Assembly (NCBI GenBank): GCA_046349775.1 | Contig: JAXMBS010000001.1 | Coordinates: forward strand, 1 to 64,000 | Source: JAEUIG01 sp046349775 | GTDB taxonomy: Bacteria > Planctomycetota > Planctomycetia > Planctomycetales > Planctomycetaceae | DNA: 64,000 nucleotides | Direction of reading: 5' to 3' | In this document: positions 30,859 through 38,974 of the stretch, one piece after another | How positions within the stretch are numbered: the stretch's first letter is position 1 | Layout: each line of letters starts with the position of its first letter | Made by a program: the position numbers and the translations under genes | The notes under the pieces: model-generated | Seen by the model: the letters and a program-made list of their open reading frames with translations, nothing else | The model's database searches: none | Told to the model about the DNA's origin: nothing

Positions 30859-31503
30859 ATGTCGGAACTTGAAGAACAGAAACGCGGTCTGCTCGACTCG
30901 CTCGGCCGGCGCGACGTCACCGACGCGCGCGTTTTGCAGGCGCTCGCGCGCGTTCCGCGCGAACGATTCGTCCCGCCGTCCCTGCACCATCGGGCGTACG
31001 AAAACATCGCGTTGCCGATCGCCGGCGGACAGACCATCAGCCAGCCGTTGATGGTCGCGCTGATGACGCAGGAGCTTGCGCTCGCCGGGAATGAACTTGT
31101 CCTGGAAATCGGAACAGGCTCCGGCTACCAGACAGCCATCCTCGCAGAGCTGGCCAGCGAAGTCGTCACGATCGAGCGGATTCCTGAACTGGCCGAGAAC
31201 GCACGCACGCTCCTCGCCGAACTCGGTTACGCAAATATCGATTTCCGCATCGGCGACGGCAGCCTCGGTTGCCCAGACCGCGCCCCGTTTGACGCCATCA
31301 TTGTCACCGCCGGCGCGCCCGATTACCCGGCGCCGCTGTATCGGCAGTTGAAAGTCGGCGGCCGGCTCGTGATCCCCGTAGGGGACGAATCTGCGCAAAC
31401 ACTGCAGGTCGTCACCAAACGCGAACAGGGACCGGAAATTCGCGACGCCGGCGGCTGCCGCTTTGTCCGGTTGATCGGCGACGCCGCCTGGCCGGACGAA
31501 TAG
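30859..31503 (+). CDS. pcm: Protein-L-isoaspartate O-methyltransferase
   Basis: The enzyme uses SAM to methylate abnormal L-isoaspartyl residues so that they can be repaired. The 214-residue product shows the family pattern: RVPRERFVPPSL, YENIALPIAGGQTISQP (substrate-binding segment), LEIGTGSGYQTAIL (SAM motif I), FDAIIVTAGAPDYP and LKVGGRLVIPVG. All are standard for bacterial PCMT. It follows recJ by 48 bp on the same strand and may share its transcript. The stop codon abuts a heptamer-repeat island. Confidence 0.93.
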   Translation: MSELEEQKRGLLDSLGRRDVTDARVLQALARVPRERFVPPSLHHRAYENIALPIAGGQTISQPLMVALMTQELALAGNELVLEIGTGSGYQTAILAELASEVVTIERIPELAENARTLLAELGYANIDFRIGDGSLGCPDRAPFDAIIVTAGAPDYPAPLYRQLKVGGRLVIPVGDESAQTLQVVTKREQGPEIRDAGGCRFVRLIGDAAWPDE

Positions 31504-31561
31504 CCGTCAGCGGTCAGCCATCGGCAATCAGCGATCAGGCAAGGATCACACGCTGATTGCC
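31504..31561. repeat. Heptamer-repeat island after pcm
   Basis: Immediately after the pcm stop come five 7-base units (GTCAGCG, GTCAGCC, ATCGGCA, ATCAGCG, ATCAGGC). An 11-bp arm, GGCAATCAGCG at 31523-31533, pairs perfectly with 31551-31561. It lies between convergent genes and could serve as a bidirectional transcript end. Confidence 0.65.
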
Positions 31562-31587
31562 CCTTGAGCCTTGCCCCTCCGCCCTCT

Positions 31588-32424
31588 TCACCCCGGCACG
31601 ATCACCGGCGGCTGTTCCTTCACTGCGCAGATCCAGAACAGCAGGACGGCCAGCGGCGCTCCGGCCGCCGACGCATCGAGCAGAAACGCCGCATACCCGG
31701 ACGAGCCCTTCGCCGCGATCCACAGCGCCGCCGACGCCACCAGCCACATCGCCAGGACCGCCAGCGCCAGCCGATTCCGCGAGGTGAGCGCGCTCCACGC
31801 CAGACCGATGTCGGCCGCGAGCATGACCGCCAGCGACTGCGCCACCTGGGCGTCCGTCAGGTTGATGCCGACGGTCGTCGCGGCGGCGCGGATCACGTCG
31901 CTCCACAGACCGCCGCCGTCCAGTTCCAGGAGCTTGATGATTCCCCCGACTGTCACCGAGATCACCAGCGCCAACCGCAACAGTGCCAGCGAGACCTGCG
32001 CTCGGCCGATCGAAAACGATAACGACGGCGGCCAGAAGTCGATAAGCAACAGCACCAGCGGCATCGCCACTCGCAACACACCGGACAGCGGCGCCAGCCA
32101 GCGCCACTCATCGACCAGCGGCGCCGCAGCGTCAGCGCCGAACCACAGCACGACGCACACCAGGACGGGCCAGCTCGGCCGGAGCAGCGTGAACAGTGCC
32201 GCGACGGCCAGGCCATATCCCGCCAGCCTGGTGTGGCCCGATTCGGCCGAACCCGTCGCATCCCAGAGCGACTGCAGCAATCCTGCCGCACCGGAGTCCT
32301 GGCTGCCTGACAAATGGGCCAGCGCCAGCCCGGCGCACTGCATGCACACCGCGACCCGCAGCGTCCCCTGCACGAACTTCCATCCGCGCGGGACCGGGTC
32401 GTCATACGGGGACGGAGGCGCCAT
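31588..32424 (-). CDS. Polytopic membrane protein of unknown function
   Basis: The 278-residue product has roughly seven to eight hydrophobic helices (for example LAGYGLAVAALFTLL, VLVCVVLWFGADAA, PLVLLLIDFWP, LALAVLAMWLVASAALW) with short polar loops. The N-terminus, PRGWKFVQGTLRVAVCMQCAGLALAHL, loosely resembles DoxX/HTTM-like membrane domains, but I cannot assign a family. No signal peptide, enzymatic motif or repeated charged residue in a helix stands out. It is convergent with pcm and about 130 bp downstream of the serine hydrolase gene on the same strand. Confidence 0.6.
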   Translation of the reverse strand: MAPPSPYDDPVPRGWKFVQGTLRVAVCMQCAGLALAHLSGSQDSGAAGLLQSLWDATGSAESGHTRLAGYGLAVAALFTLLRPSWPVLVCVVLWFGADAAAPLVDEWRWLAPLSGVLRVAMPLVLLLIDFWPPSLSFSIGRAQVSLALLRLALVISVTVGGIIKLLELDGGGLWSDVIRAAATTVGINLTDAQVAQSLAVMLAADIGLAWSALTSRNRLALAVLAMWLVASAALWIAAKGSSGYAAFLLDASAAGAPLAVLLFWICAVKEQPPVIVPG

Positions 32425-32553
32425 CCTGGGTCTGATCCGTGCCTGTCTGCTGGGAAACGGCGCGGATCATAGGCCGCATCGCGGGAATATGGCTAGAGGC
32501 GTTCGAGCTGCAGAGAGCCGAGAGTCAAGTGCCTTCAGCCAGAGGGCTGCGGC

Positions 32554-33708
32554 TTATAACCCCGCAGCGATCATGTTCGACAGCCGCGTGAGCTCTCCGC
32601 TGCTGCCCATGTCGAGCGGTTGCGTTGAGAGCAATATGGCCGCCGTATCGCTGCGGCGGTCCATCCAGAACAGCGTGCCGGTCGCGCCCCAGTGGCCGAA
32701 TGCGTCCGGCGGCAGCAGGTCGCAGAACACCGTGCTGTGCGCGGGCCAGTTCAGCCGCCAGCCGAAACCCCAGGGGCGCGTGCGGCGGTCCGCCTCGGGA
32801 ACATCATGCAGGCAGTCGAGCTGATTCGTCGTGGCCGCGCGGACCGTGGCCGGCGAGAGCACCCGCACGCCGGAGAGCGTGCCTTCGCCGAGCATCATCC
32901 GGCAATATCGGCCGAGGTCATGAACGGTCGTCAGCATTCCGCCCCAGGGCGCTCCCAGTGTGCGCCAATAGTCGCTGTTCCAGTTCCACGATTCTTGTCC
33001 GACCTGATCCGGCGGCAGACGATTCGTGGTCAGCCGCGAGGCGCGGACCGGTGCACGCAGCCACTCGACGGTCGGACTGAGCGCCGTGTCCTGCATCCCC
33101 AGCGGTTCGAAAAACTCGCGCTGCAGGAATTCGCCGTACGTCATGCCGCTCAATTGGGAGATGATCTGTCCCAGCAGCGCGAAGCCCATGCTCTGATACT
33201 GCACGCCGCGGCCGACCGGGAAATCGAGCGTCACGCCGCATGTTCCCGTGACAAATCCCGACAACGGCGACTGGCGTTCCCGCAACGCCCGGTTGTTCGG
33301 CAGCATGTCCGGCAGGCCGGACGTGTGCGTCAGCAGATTCCGAACGGTAATGCTCTTGCGGTCTGCGCCGCTGAACTCCGGCACGTAGTCAACCACCCGG
33401 TCCATCAGTGAGAGCTGGCCGCGCTCCACCAGCAGCAGTGCCGCCATGGCCACGATCGGCTTCGTCAACGACGCGACCAGAAAAATCGCGTCCTCCGGCA
33501 GCGCCGCGCCGGATTCCGGCTGCACCCGGCCGAAGGTTCGCACGCCCGTCCGGCGACCGCCGCGATGCACCTCCAGCGCCAGCGCCGGAAAGTCGCCGTG
33601 TGCGCACAACTGTTCGGCCCGTTGCATCACACGGCGCCACGCCGCAGGCTCCAGCAACGACCGGTTGTCGGATGACGCGTTCGCACACGGATTGCTTCCG
33701 GTTCCCAT
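32554..33708 (-). CDS. Serine hydrolase of the beta-lactamase/penicillin-binding family
   Basis: This 384-residue protein is a class C beta-lactamase-like (Pfam Beta-lactamase) hydrolase. The nucleophile motif SxxK is at residues 80-83 (VASLTKPIV), the LLTHTSGLPD segment follows, and the Tyr motif is in GRGVQYQSMGFALLGQ. The third motif region near the C-terminus reads FGHWGATGTLFWMD. Members include esterases, D-aminopeptidases and penicillin-binding enzymes, so antibiotic resistance should not be assumed. No clear signal peptide is seen, suggesting a cytoplasmic esterase-like role. The ATG at 33708 is preferred over the one at 33759 because GAGGTG lies just upstream of it. Confidence 0.85.
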   Translation of the reverse strand: MGTGSNPCANASSDNRSLLEPAAWRRVMQRAEQLCAHGDFPALALEVHRGGRRTGVRTFGRVQPESGAALPEDAIFLVASLTKPIVAMAALLLVERGQLSLMDRVVDYVPEFSGADRKSITVRNLLTHTSGLPDMLPNNRALRERQSPLSGFVTGTCGVTLDFPVGRGVQYQSMGFALLGQIISQLSGMTYGEFLQREFFEPLGMQDTALSPTVEWLRAPVRASRLTTNRLPPDQVGQESWNWNSDYWRTLGAPWGGMLTTVHDLGRYCRMMLGEGTLSGVRVLSPATVRAATTNQLDCLHDVPEADRRTRPWGFGWRLNWPAHSTVFCDLLPPDAFGHWGATGTLFWMDRRSDTAAILLSTQPLDMGSSGELTRLSNMIAAGL

Positions 33709-33782
33709 GCTGCACCTCACTTCGAGCGATCGGCGCGAATTCTCAAGCCAGCTTTCCAACCCGCCCGGTGTTGAATCCGCCT

Positions 33783-34115
33783 CTAATCCTTCGGAACCGG
33801 CACGTCATGGATCGACATCAGCTTGTCGAGGTTGGTCACAGCCAGCACTTCGCGCACGTCCGGCGAGGGATTGTAAAGATGAATGGCAATGTCGCGCCGG
33901 CGAATCGTGGCCAGCAGGCCCAGCAGGCCGCTCGGCACCAGCCGCACGCCGGTCAGGTCGACATGCAACTCCGTGCACTTGTGCTGGTCGATCAGCCCCA
34001 TCATCTCATCGCGGCATGTGGCCACGTTGGCGTCGTCGAACACGTCCCGGCCGCCGAATCCCACGACCGTGACGGGGCCAGACTTGTACACTTTCAGCAC
34101 ATTCCCATCCGTCAT
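33783..34115 (-). CDS. STAS-domain protein (anti-sigma-factor-antagonist type)
   Basis: This 110-residue single-domain protein has the STAS fold pattern, with GGRDVFDDANVATCRDEMM and LHVDLTGVRLVPSGLLGLL. Ser62 in VPSGL stands where SpoIIAA-type antagonists are phosphorylated by an anti-sigma kinase. Such proteins switch partner binding by phosphorylation. No SpoIIAB/RsbW-type kinase gene is nearby, but an ECF sigma/Ser-Thr kinase pair starts about 500 bp away in the opposite direction. A functional link with that pair is possible but is inference. Confidence 0.85.
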   Translation of the reverse strand: MTDGNVLKVYKSGPVTVVGFGGRDVFDDANVATCRDEMMGLIDQHKCTELHVDLTGVRLVPSGLLGLLATIRRRDIAIHLYNPSPDVREVLAVTNLDKLMSIHDVPVPKD

Positions 34116-34618
34116 GCGATTGCTCCCGAGGGATTCGCTGACCGACCTTCAGACTCGCCAGAACCGCAGGCGATTACCGCTTTCAGTTCGACACGCGCCG
34201 CCGCCAAGGGCGTGTGGACGCCGGCGACTATAGCCGTCACGTCTCTTGCTGAACAGTGGGCGGAATCTCCGTTCCGCTGCGGCAATGCCGCCTTGCTGAA
34301 GCCAATCGCAAGGGAGTGCGCATGCGTCCCGGTCTGCCGGCGCAACGTCCAATTCCCGGCACGGATGACTCGTGCAGGTGCCCGCGGCGCTGCTTGCCAG
34401 AACCAACGGCTGCACAGCGATGACATTTTCCACGCGCACTCCTCTTGTCGGTTTTCCGTTCCGGCGAGTAAAATCACCTTCCGCAAGCGTGTTTTCTGCA
34501 AGACGGCGTGGCTCCACGCGTACCCGGGTAGGAACCCTGTCAGCGCCGCGGCCTTCTTCATTCGGGCGGCTATGGCCCGATCTCGAAGCGCGCGGCCCTG
34601 TATCCAAGGAGGGGCCGG
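34116..34618. other. Divergent intergenic region before the ECF sigma gene
   Basis: No gene is supported in these 503 bases on either strand. Frames that stay open on the minus strand are arginine- and alanine-rich without domain features. The region must hold the promoters for the STAS gene and the sigma/kinase pair. An AAGGAGG ribosome-binding site at about 34606-34612 marks the sigma start. Confidence 0.5.
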
Positions 34619-35183
34619 GTGCCTATCACTCGTACGTCGCTTATTCTGCGCCTGCGCGCCAACGCCGACCCGACCGGCTGGCATGAGTTCGTGCAGTTGT
34701 ACGAACCATTGTTTCGCGGCGTCGCGCCGCGCCGGCGTCCCGGCGCAGGACATCCCCGATGTCGTCCAGGAGATTCTGATCCGCCTGTTGCGAGCGCTGC
34801 CCGGATTCGACTACGCCCCCGAGCGCGGCCGTTTCCGCGGCTGGCTGTGCGCAGTGTGCCGAACCGTCATCATCGACTGGCAACGGAGGCAATCGCATCA
34901 CCTCCGCGCTTGTCCGCTCGACGCCGAAACGGCCGTAGCCACCGACGAGCGGCAGTGGAATCTCGAGCATCACCGCCACATTCTGCAGCACGCTCTGGCG
35001 GTCGTGCATCGGCAGATCTCCGGCACGGCCTGGACCTGTTTCGAACAGTACGTCCTGCAGCAACAGCCCGTCGCAGCGGTGGCAGACCGTCTCAACTTGA
35101 CCCTGACGCCGTCTACGTAATTGCCTCGCGCGTGCGGACCCGCCTGCGGAACAAGTGCCCAGTTCGACGAGGACCTGACGTGA
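34619..35183 (+). CDS. ECF-type RNA polymerase sigma factor, frameshifted
   Basis: The start GTG at 34619 follows AAGGAGG by six bases and gives TSLILRLRANADPTGWHEFV and QLYEPLF, the conserved opening of planctomycete ECF sigma factors linked to kinases. Region 2 continues in another frame as DIPDVVQEILIRLLRALPGF, then RGRFRGWLCAVCRTVIID, where the Trp-Leu and 'TxxxxxD' pattern is the promoter-melting segment. Region 4 follows (TAWTCFEQYVLQQQPVAAVA, then VYVIASRVRTRLRN). Frame changes are needed near 34725, 35105 and 35160. The repaired protein of about 188 residues ends with QFDEDLT and a TGA at 35181-35183 that overlaps the kinase GTG. Transcription of this pair is probably self-controlled. 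Confidence 0.75.
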
Positions 35184-36847
35184 ATCCGGCCGACTGCCTT
35201 CCGGAGTCAGCCTTGTGGCCAGCCGCAACGGATCCTGTCGTCGCGCCGGCCTCGTGCGAGCACCTGCGACGATGTCAGCGCTGCGCCGCGCGCGTCGACG
35301 AGCTGCGCCGCCTCCGCCTGGAGTTGCCGCAGGCTGCATCGCCAACAGACGAAAATCTCGCACTCGAGTTCGCACGCGACGTCTTCCCCGGGCCGTTCTG
35401 TGGAGACACCCCGGCATCGCAACCCGGCTCTGCGCTGCCGACGCAAATCGGCCGCTATGCAATACTGCGTCTGCTCAAGATTGGCGGACAAGCCGAAGTC
35501 TATCTCGCCCGGCATCCAACGACCGGGGAAAACGTCGTCGTGAAGTGGACCCATGTGGAATTGGCTCGCCGGCCGAGCGCCGCCCGGAGGATTGCGGATG
35601 AAGTCCGATTCCTCGCCGCACTCCGGCACCCGATCGTCGTGCGGGTTCTGGACCTGGGCATCGCTGCGTCGCGGCCGTTTCTTGTGATGGAGCACATCGC
35701 CGGCCGGCCGCTGGCGGGCGACAACGCGCCGGCGCTCCCGCCGCGCCAGGCCGCGCGACTGATCGCCGCCGTCGCCCGCGGACTCCAGTGCGTGCACGAC
35801 GCCGGTCGGCTGCATCTCGATCTTCAGCCGGACAACATCCTGATCGATGAACATGGTCGAACCCGGCTGATCGATTTTGGACTGTCCCTCCCGCTAGACG
35901 CCGGACGGCTCGACTTGGCCAGCGATTGCACGCAGGGGACCCTTGAATACATGGCGCCGGAACAACTGGCCGGCGACGTCAGTGGCCTCAGTGCCGCCAC
36001 GGACGTTTATGCTTTGGGAGCAGTGCTATTCCATTTGCTGACCGGCGCTCCGCCTCAGCCCGAATTGCTGTGGTCGTCGTGGACGACGGCGCAGTGGTTG
36101 CCTGAACAGCCGGTCCCCGGGCCGTTGCAGAGAATTTGTCGCCGCGCCCTGGCGCCTGAACCGGCGCAGCGGTTTGCGACGGCCGCCGAACTTGCCGAGG
36201 CCCTGGAACGCTTCGCGGACCGCCGCGTGTGGCCGAGGTTCGCGACTGTTGCGGGCGCGGTGCTGGCAACGATTCTGGTCAGCGGCGCGCTCGTCCGGAA
36301 TTGGCTTGCGCCGCCGTCTCAGGCATCGCCAGCGATCGAATTGCCGTCGACCGCTCTGGCGTCCGCGATCCGGCAGGCGCTGGATCACACCGCCGGCGCG
36401 CCGCGGACGGCGTGGCTCGTCTTCGCAGATGGGCGGCGACTGCCTGTTCATCTCGATCGGCGAGACGCCGGGACCGGTCCGTCTGCTCTCGATTTCGTCG
36501 ATCCGCTCTCGTCGGAACTGTCCTGCATGACGGCACCATGCATGCTCGTCGTCATTTGCCGACGGCCGGAACTCACGGGCACAGGCGATGCAGGGTTCGA
36601 CTGGCCCGAACTGCGACGACCCGCGCTGCCGGCCGGCGCCCTGGCCGAATTGACGGAGCGCGACATCGTGCTGGTTGCCGATGCGCGAGGTGTGCCCTTG
36701 CCGCCGGCCGTCGATCAGGCGATTCGCGCGCAGTTGCAACGGCTGCAACGCGAACTGCGGGCCACGTCGACCCGGTTCTGTGCCGTCGTCATCGGCGGCG
36801 CCGCGTGCGAGGGCGCGACGCACGCGGGCTGCCGCTCTCCGCGCTGA
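35180..36847 (+). CDS. Ser/Thr protein kinase with anti-sigma-type zinc motif and one membrane helix
   Basis: The 555-residue product starts at a GTG that overlaps the sigma stop codon by 4 bp (GTGA). Residues 26-35 (CEHLRRCQRC) contain H-x3-C-x2-C, the zinc-binding signature of ZAS anti-sigma domains. A kinase domain follows: YAILRLLKIGGQAEVYLARH, the ATP-binding Lys in VVVKWTH, LDLQPDNILI, LIDFGLS and EYMAPEQLAG. The glycine loop is shortened, and the catalytic loop reads HLDLQPDN instead of HRDxKPxN, so Arg and Lys are replaced. A helix (FATVAGAVLATILVSGALV) leads to a C-terminal domain of about 190 residues, presumably outside the membrane. It probably controls the sigma factor encoded upstream; whether it is an active kinase is uncertain. 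Confidence 0.85.
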   Translation: MNPADCLPESALWPAATDPVVAPASCEHLRRCQRCAARVDELRRLRLELPQAASPTDENLALEFARDVFPGPFCGDTPASQPGSALPTQIGRYAILRLLKIGGQAEVYLARHPTTGENVVVKWTHVELARRPSAARRIADEVRFLAALRHPIVVRVLDLGIAASRPFLVMEHIAGRPLAGDNAPALPPRQAARLIAAVARGLQCVHDAGRLHLDLQPDNILIDEHGRTRLIDFGLSLPLDAGRLDLASDCTQGTLEYMAPEQLAGDVSGLSAATDVYALGAVLFHLLTGAPPQPELLWSSWTTAQWLPEQPVPGPLQRICRRALAPEPAQRFATAAELAEALERFADRRVWPRFATVAGAVLATILVSGALVRNWLAPPSQASPAIELPSTALASAIRQALDHTAGAPRTAWLVFADGRRLPVHLDRRDAGTGPSALDFVDPLSSELSCMTAPCMLVVICRRPELTGTGDAGFDWPELRRPALPAGALAELTERDIVLVADARGVPLPPAVDQAIRAQLQRLQRELRATSTRFCAVVIGGAACEGATHAGCRSPR

Positions 36848-36874
36848 GAGACTGAGCCGCTAGGATGCGTCGCT

Positions 36875-37650
36875 ATGCCGTGTCGCATCGTACAACTGAC
36901 CGATTGTCATCTGTTTGCCGATGCCGGGCAGGAGTTGCGCGGGATCGCGACGCGCCCTGGTTGCACGCCGTGCTCAACGATCTGCGCCGACGGGTCCCGG
37001 ATTTTGATCTGCTGGTCCTCACCGGCGACACGGCCCACGACGAAGCACGTCCGACGTACGCAGCCGGCGACGCGCTGACCGAATGGTCCAATCGCGTCCG
37101 CATCATCCCCGGCAATCACGATCAGCGGGCATTCCTGCGAGAACTCTTCCCGCAGTCCACGACCGGACCGGCTGACCGCATCACGTTCCAGCACGCGTTT
37201 GAGGACTGGCAGATCGTCGGTCTCGACTCCCACAAACCGGGGGAGGTCCCCGGCCGGCTCGGTCCGGAACAACTCGACTGGCTGCAACAGTGCCTGGCAG
37301 CGTCGTCGGTACCGACGATGCTGTGCCTGCATCATCCGCCGATTCCGGTCCACAGCCCGTGGCTTGACCAGATCGGTCTTGAGGATGCCGCCGAATTCGG
37401 CGAGTTGATGCGGCAGCACGCGCACGTTCGGCTGATCGTCACCGGCCACGTGCACCAGGAATTCGCGGGTTCGCTCGGCGCTGCAACCGTGCTGACGACA
37501 GCGGCCGTCGGACCCCAGTTCGTGCCGCGCACCGAGCAGTTGGTCATCGACGACGCACCGCCGGCCTATCGCATCATCGAACTCGAATCCGACGGCCGGT
37601 GGTCCACCCACGTTTTGCGACTGCCGGCTTCCGCGGCTTCCGCCCGCTGA
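36875..37650 (+). CDS. Calcineurin-like metallophosphoesterase, CpdA type (one frameshift near 36955)
   Basis: This two-metal phosphoesterase has all family motifs in order: DCH (IVQLTDCHLF), GD (VLTGDTAHDE), GNHD (IIPGNHDQ), a His pair (MLCLHHPPIPVH) and GHxH (IVTGHVHQE). The arrangement is that of the 3',5'-cyclic-AMP phosphodiesterase CpdA group, though such proteins often act on other substrates. The start at 36875 (MPCRIVQLTDCHLF) and the main body are in different frames. A single indel at about 36950-36960, after ELRGIATR, joins them into about 258 residues. It begins 27 bp after the kinase stop codon and may be in the same transcript. Confidence 0.85.
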
Positions 37651-37738
37651 TCTTCGACTTCCGCCGTTTTTGCGCGGACTTCACTCGCGGCTCAAGATCG
37701 CACCCGTCCGCTGTGGTGCGACTTCCCGGACACGCTCT

Positions 37739-38788
37739 TCAGTGCAGCCCTTGCGCCGACAGCCACCGCTCGGCATCCAGCGCCGCCATGCAGCCGCTGC
37801 CGGCGGCTGTGATCGCCTGGCGGTAGTAATCATCCGCCACGTCGCCAGCCGCGAACACGCCCTCCACACTGGTGTTGGTCCGGAATGGCTTCGCCCATTG
37901 GATGTACTTCTTGTCGGTCAGCTGCAGTTGCCCGCCGAGAAAGTCGGTGTTCGGCGTGTGACCGATCGCGGCGAAGTAACCGGACACTTTCAGCTCTTCG
38001 GTCTTATCGTCCTTGGCGCTGCGGAGACGCACGCCCGTTACGCCGTCCTCCTCGTTGCCAACCACCTCTTCGACGAGCGTGCTCCATTTGACGTCGATCT
38101 TGGGATTCTTGAGCGTCCGCTCCGCCATGATCTTGCTGGCGCGGAATTCGTCCCGGCGATGAACGATGTACACCTTTGATCCGAATTTGCTGAGGTAGTC
38201 CGACTCTTCCATGGCACTGTCGCCGCCGCCAACGACCACCAGCGGCTGGTCGCGGAATCGCGGCAGCGCCCCATCGCACACGGCGCACGCCGACACGCCG
38301 CGGTTCAGGAATTCGCGTTCCGATGGCAGGCCGAGATAGTTGGCCCGCGCCCCGGTGGCGACGATGACCGCCTGCGCCTGCACCTTCTCGCCGTTGCTGA
38401 TATTCAGCGTGAACGGCCGCTTCGAGAAATCGACCGACGCGACATCCTCACCAACGGTCCGTGTGCCGAAATTCAGCGCCTGCTGTTTCATCAGGACCAT
38501 GAGTTCCGGCCCGCTGACGCCATGTTTGGCATGCGGCGGCAGGACGTATTGCAGCGACCCTTTGACGGAATCCTGCAGATAGGCCGACATGTCGCCGGCC
38601 GGAAAGCCGGGGTAATTCTCGACCTCGGTTGTCAGGAACAGCTGGCCAAACGGCGGCCGGCCGATGTCGGTGTTCTCCTTGGACAGCAGTCCTTCAAACA
38701 CCAGCGGCTGGAGCGCCGCCCGTGCCGTGTAAATCGCCGCCGCCCACGCGGCCGGACCCGATCCGATGATGACGACCTTTTCCGCCAC
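37739..38788 (-). CDS. trxB: Thioredoxin reductase
   Basis: The 349-residue flavoprotein transfers electrons from NADPH to thioredoxin. It has the FAD motif VIIGSGPAAWAAAIYTARA at the start and the redox-active pair in SACAVCDGALP (CxxC). The NADPH motif is VVVGGGDSAMEESDYLS with HRRDEFRAS, and the final FAD segment is GVFAAGDVADDYYRQAITAAGSG. The CAVC pair replaces the more common CATC but keeps both cysteines. The insertion GRPPFGQLFLTTEVENYPGFP is normal for the family. It stands alone, convergent with the metallophosphoesterase. Confidence 0.95.
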   Translation of the reverse strand: MAEKVVIIGSGPAAWAAAIYTARAALQPLVFEGLLSKENTDIGRPPFGQLFLTTEVENYPGFPAGDMSAYLQDSVKGSLQYVLPPHAKHGVSGPELMVLMKQQALNFGTRTVGEDVASVDFSKRPFTLNISNGEKVQAQAVIVATGARANYLGLPSEREFLNRGVSACAVCDGALPRFRDQPLVVVGGGDSAMEESDYLSKFGSKVYIVHRRDEFRASKIMAERTLKNPKIDVKWSTLVEEVVGNEEDGVTGVRLRSAKDDKTEELKVSGYFAAIGHTPNTDFLGGQLQLTDKKYIQWAKPFRTNTSVEGVFAAGDVADDYYRQAITAAGSGCMAALDAERWLSAQGLH

Positions 38789-38894
38789 GGTTCCTCCCGT
38801 TCCTAAACAGACTCCTTGAGTGCCAGAGGAACAATATCGGAGCAGCAGCGCGGCGGCAAATCCTGGATCGAGTTGTCCTTGCCAAGAGCGTACG

Positions 38895-38956
38895 ACTAGC
38901 CGCGCCCGTCAGGAAGCGGTCAGGTCGCTCCACGCTCCCTTACGGTCGCGGCTAGT
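38895..38956. repeat. 62-bp hairpin element upstream of trxB
   Basis: ACTAGCCGCG at 38895-38904 pairs perfectly with 38947-38956. Inside it, CCGTCAGGAAGC and GCTCCCTTACGG pair imperfectly, so the whole element can fold into a single long hairpin. It lies between two minus-strand genes, trxB and the unknown at 38975, only 18 bp after the latter's stop codon. Confidence 0.7.
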
Positions 38957-38974
38957 AAGAGATAATCCTCCACT

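Noticed and set aside
29137..31398. 753-codon open frame on the minus strand
   Set aside because: Antisense to recJ and pcm, both with full family motifs.
32554..33708. Antibiotic-resistance beta-lactamase
   Set aside because: Motifs are those of the broad serine hydrolase family; no secretion signal and no resistance context.
34112..34753. 213-codon minus-strand open frame before the sigma factor
   Set aside because: It overlaps the start of the sigma gene antisense and lacks any recognisable domain or signal.
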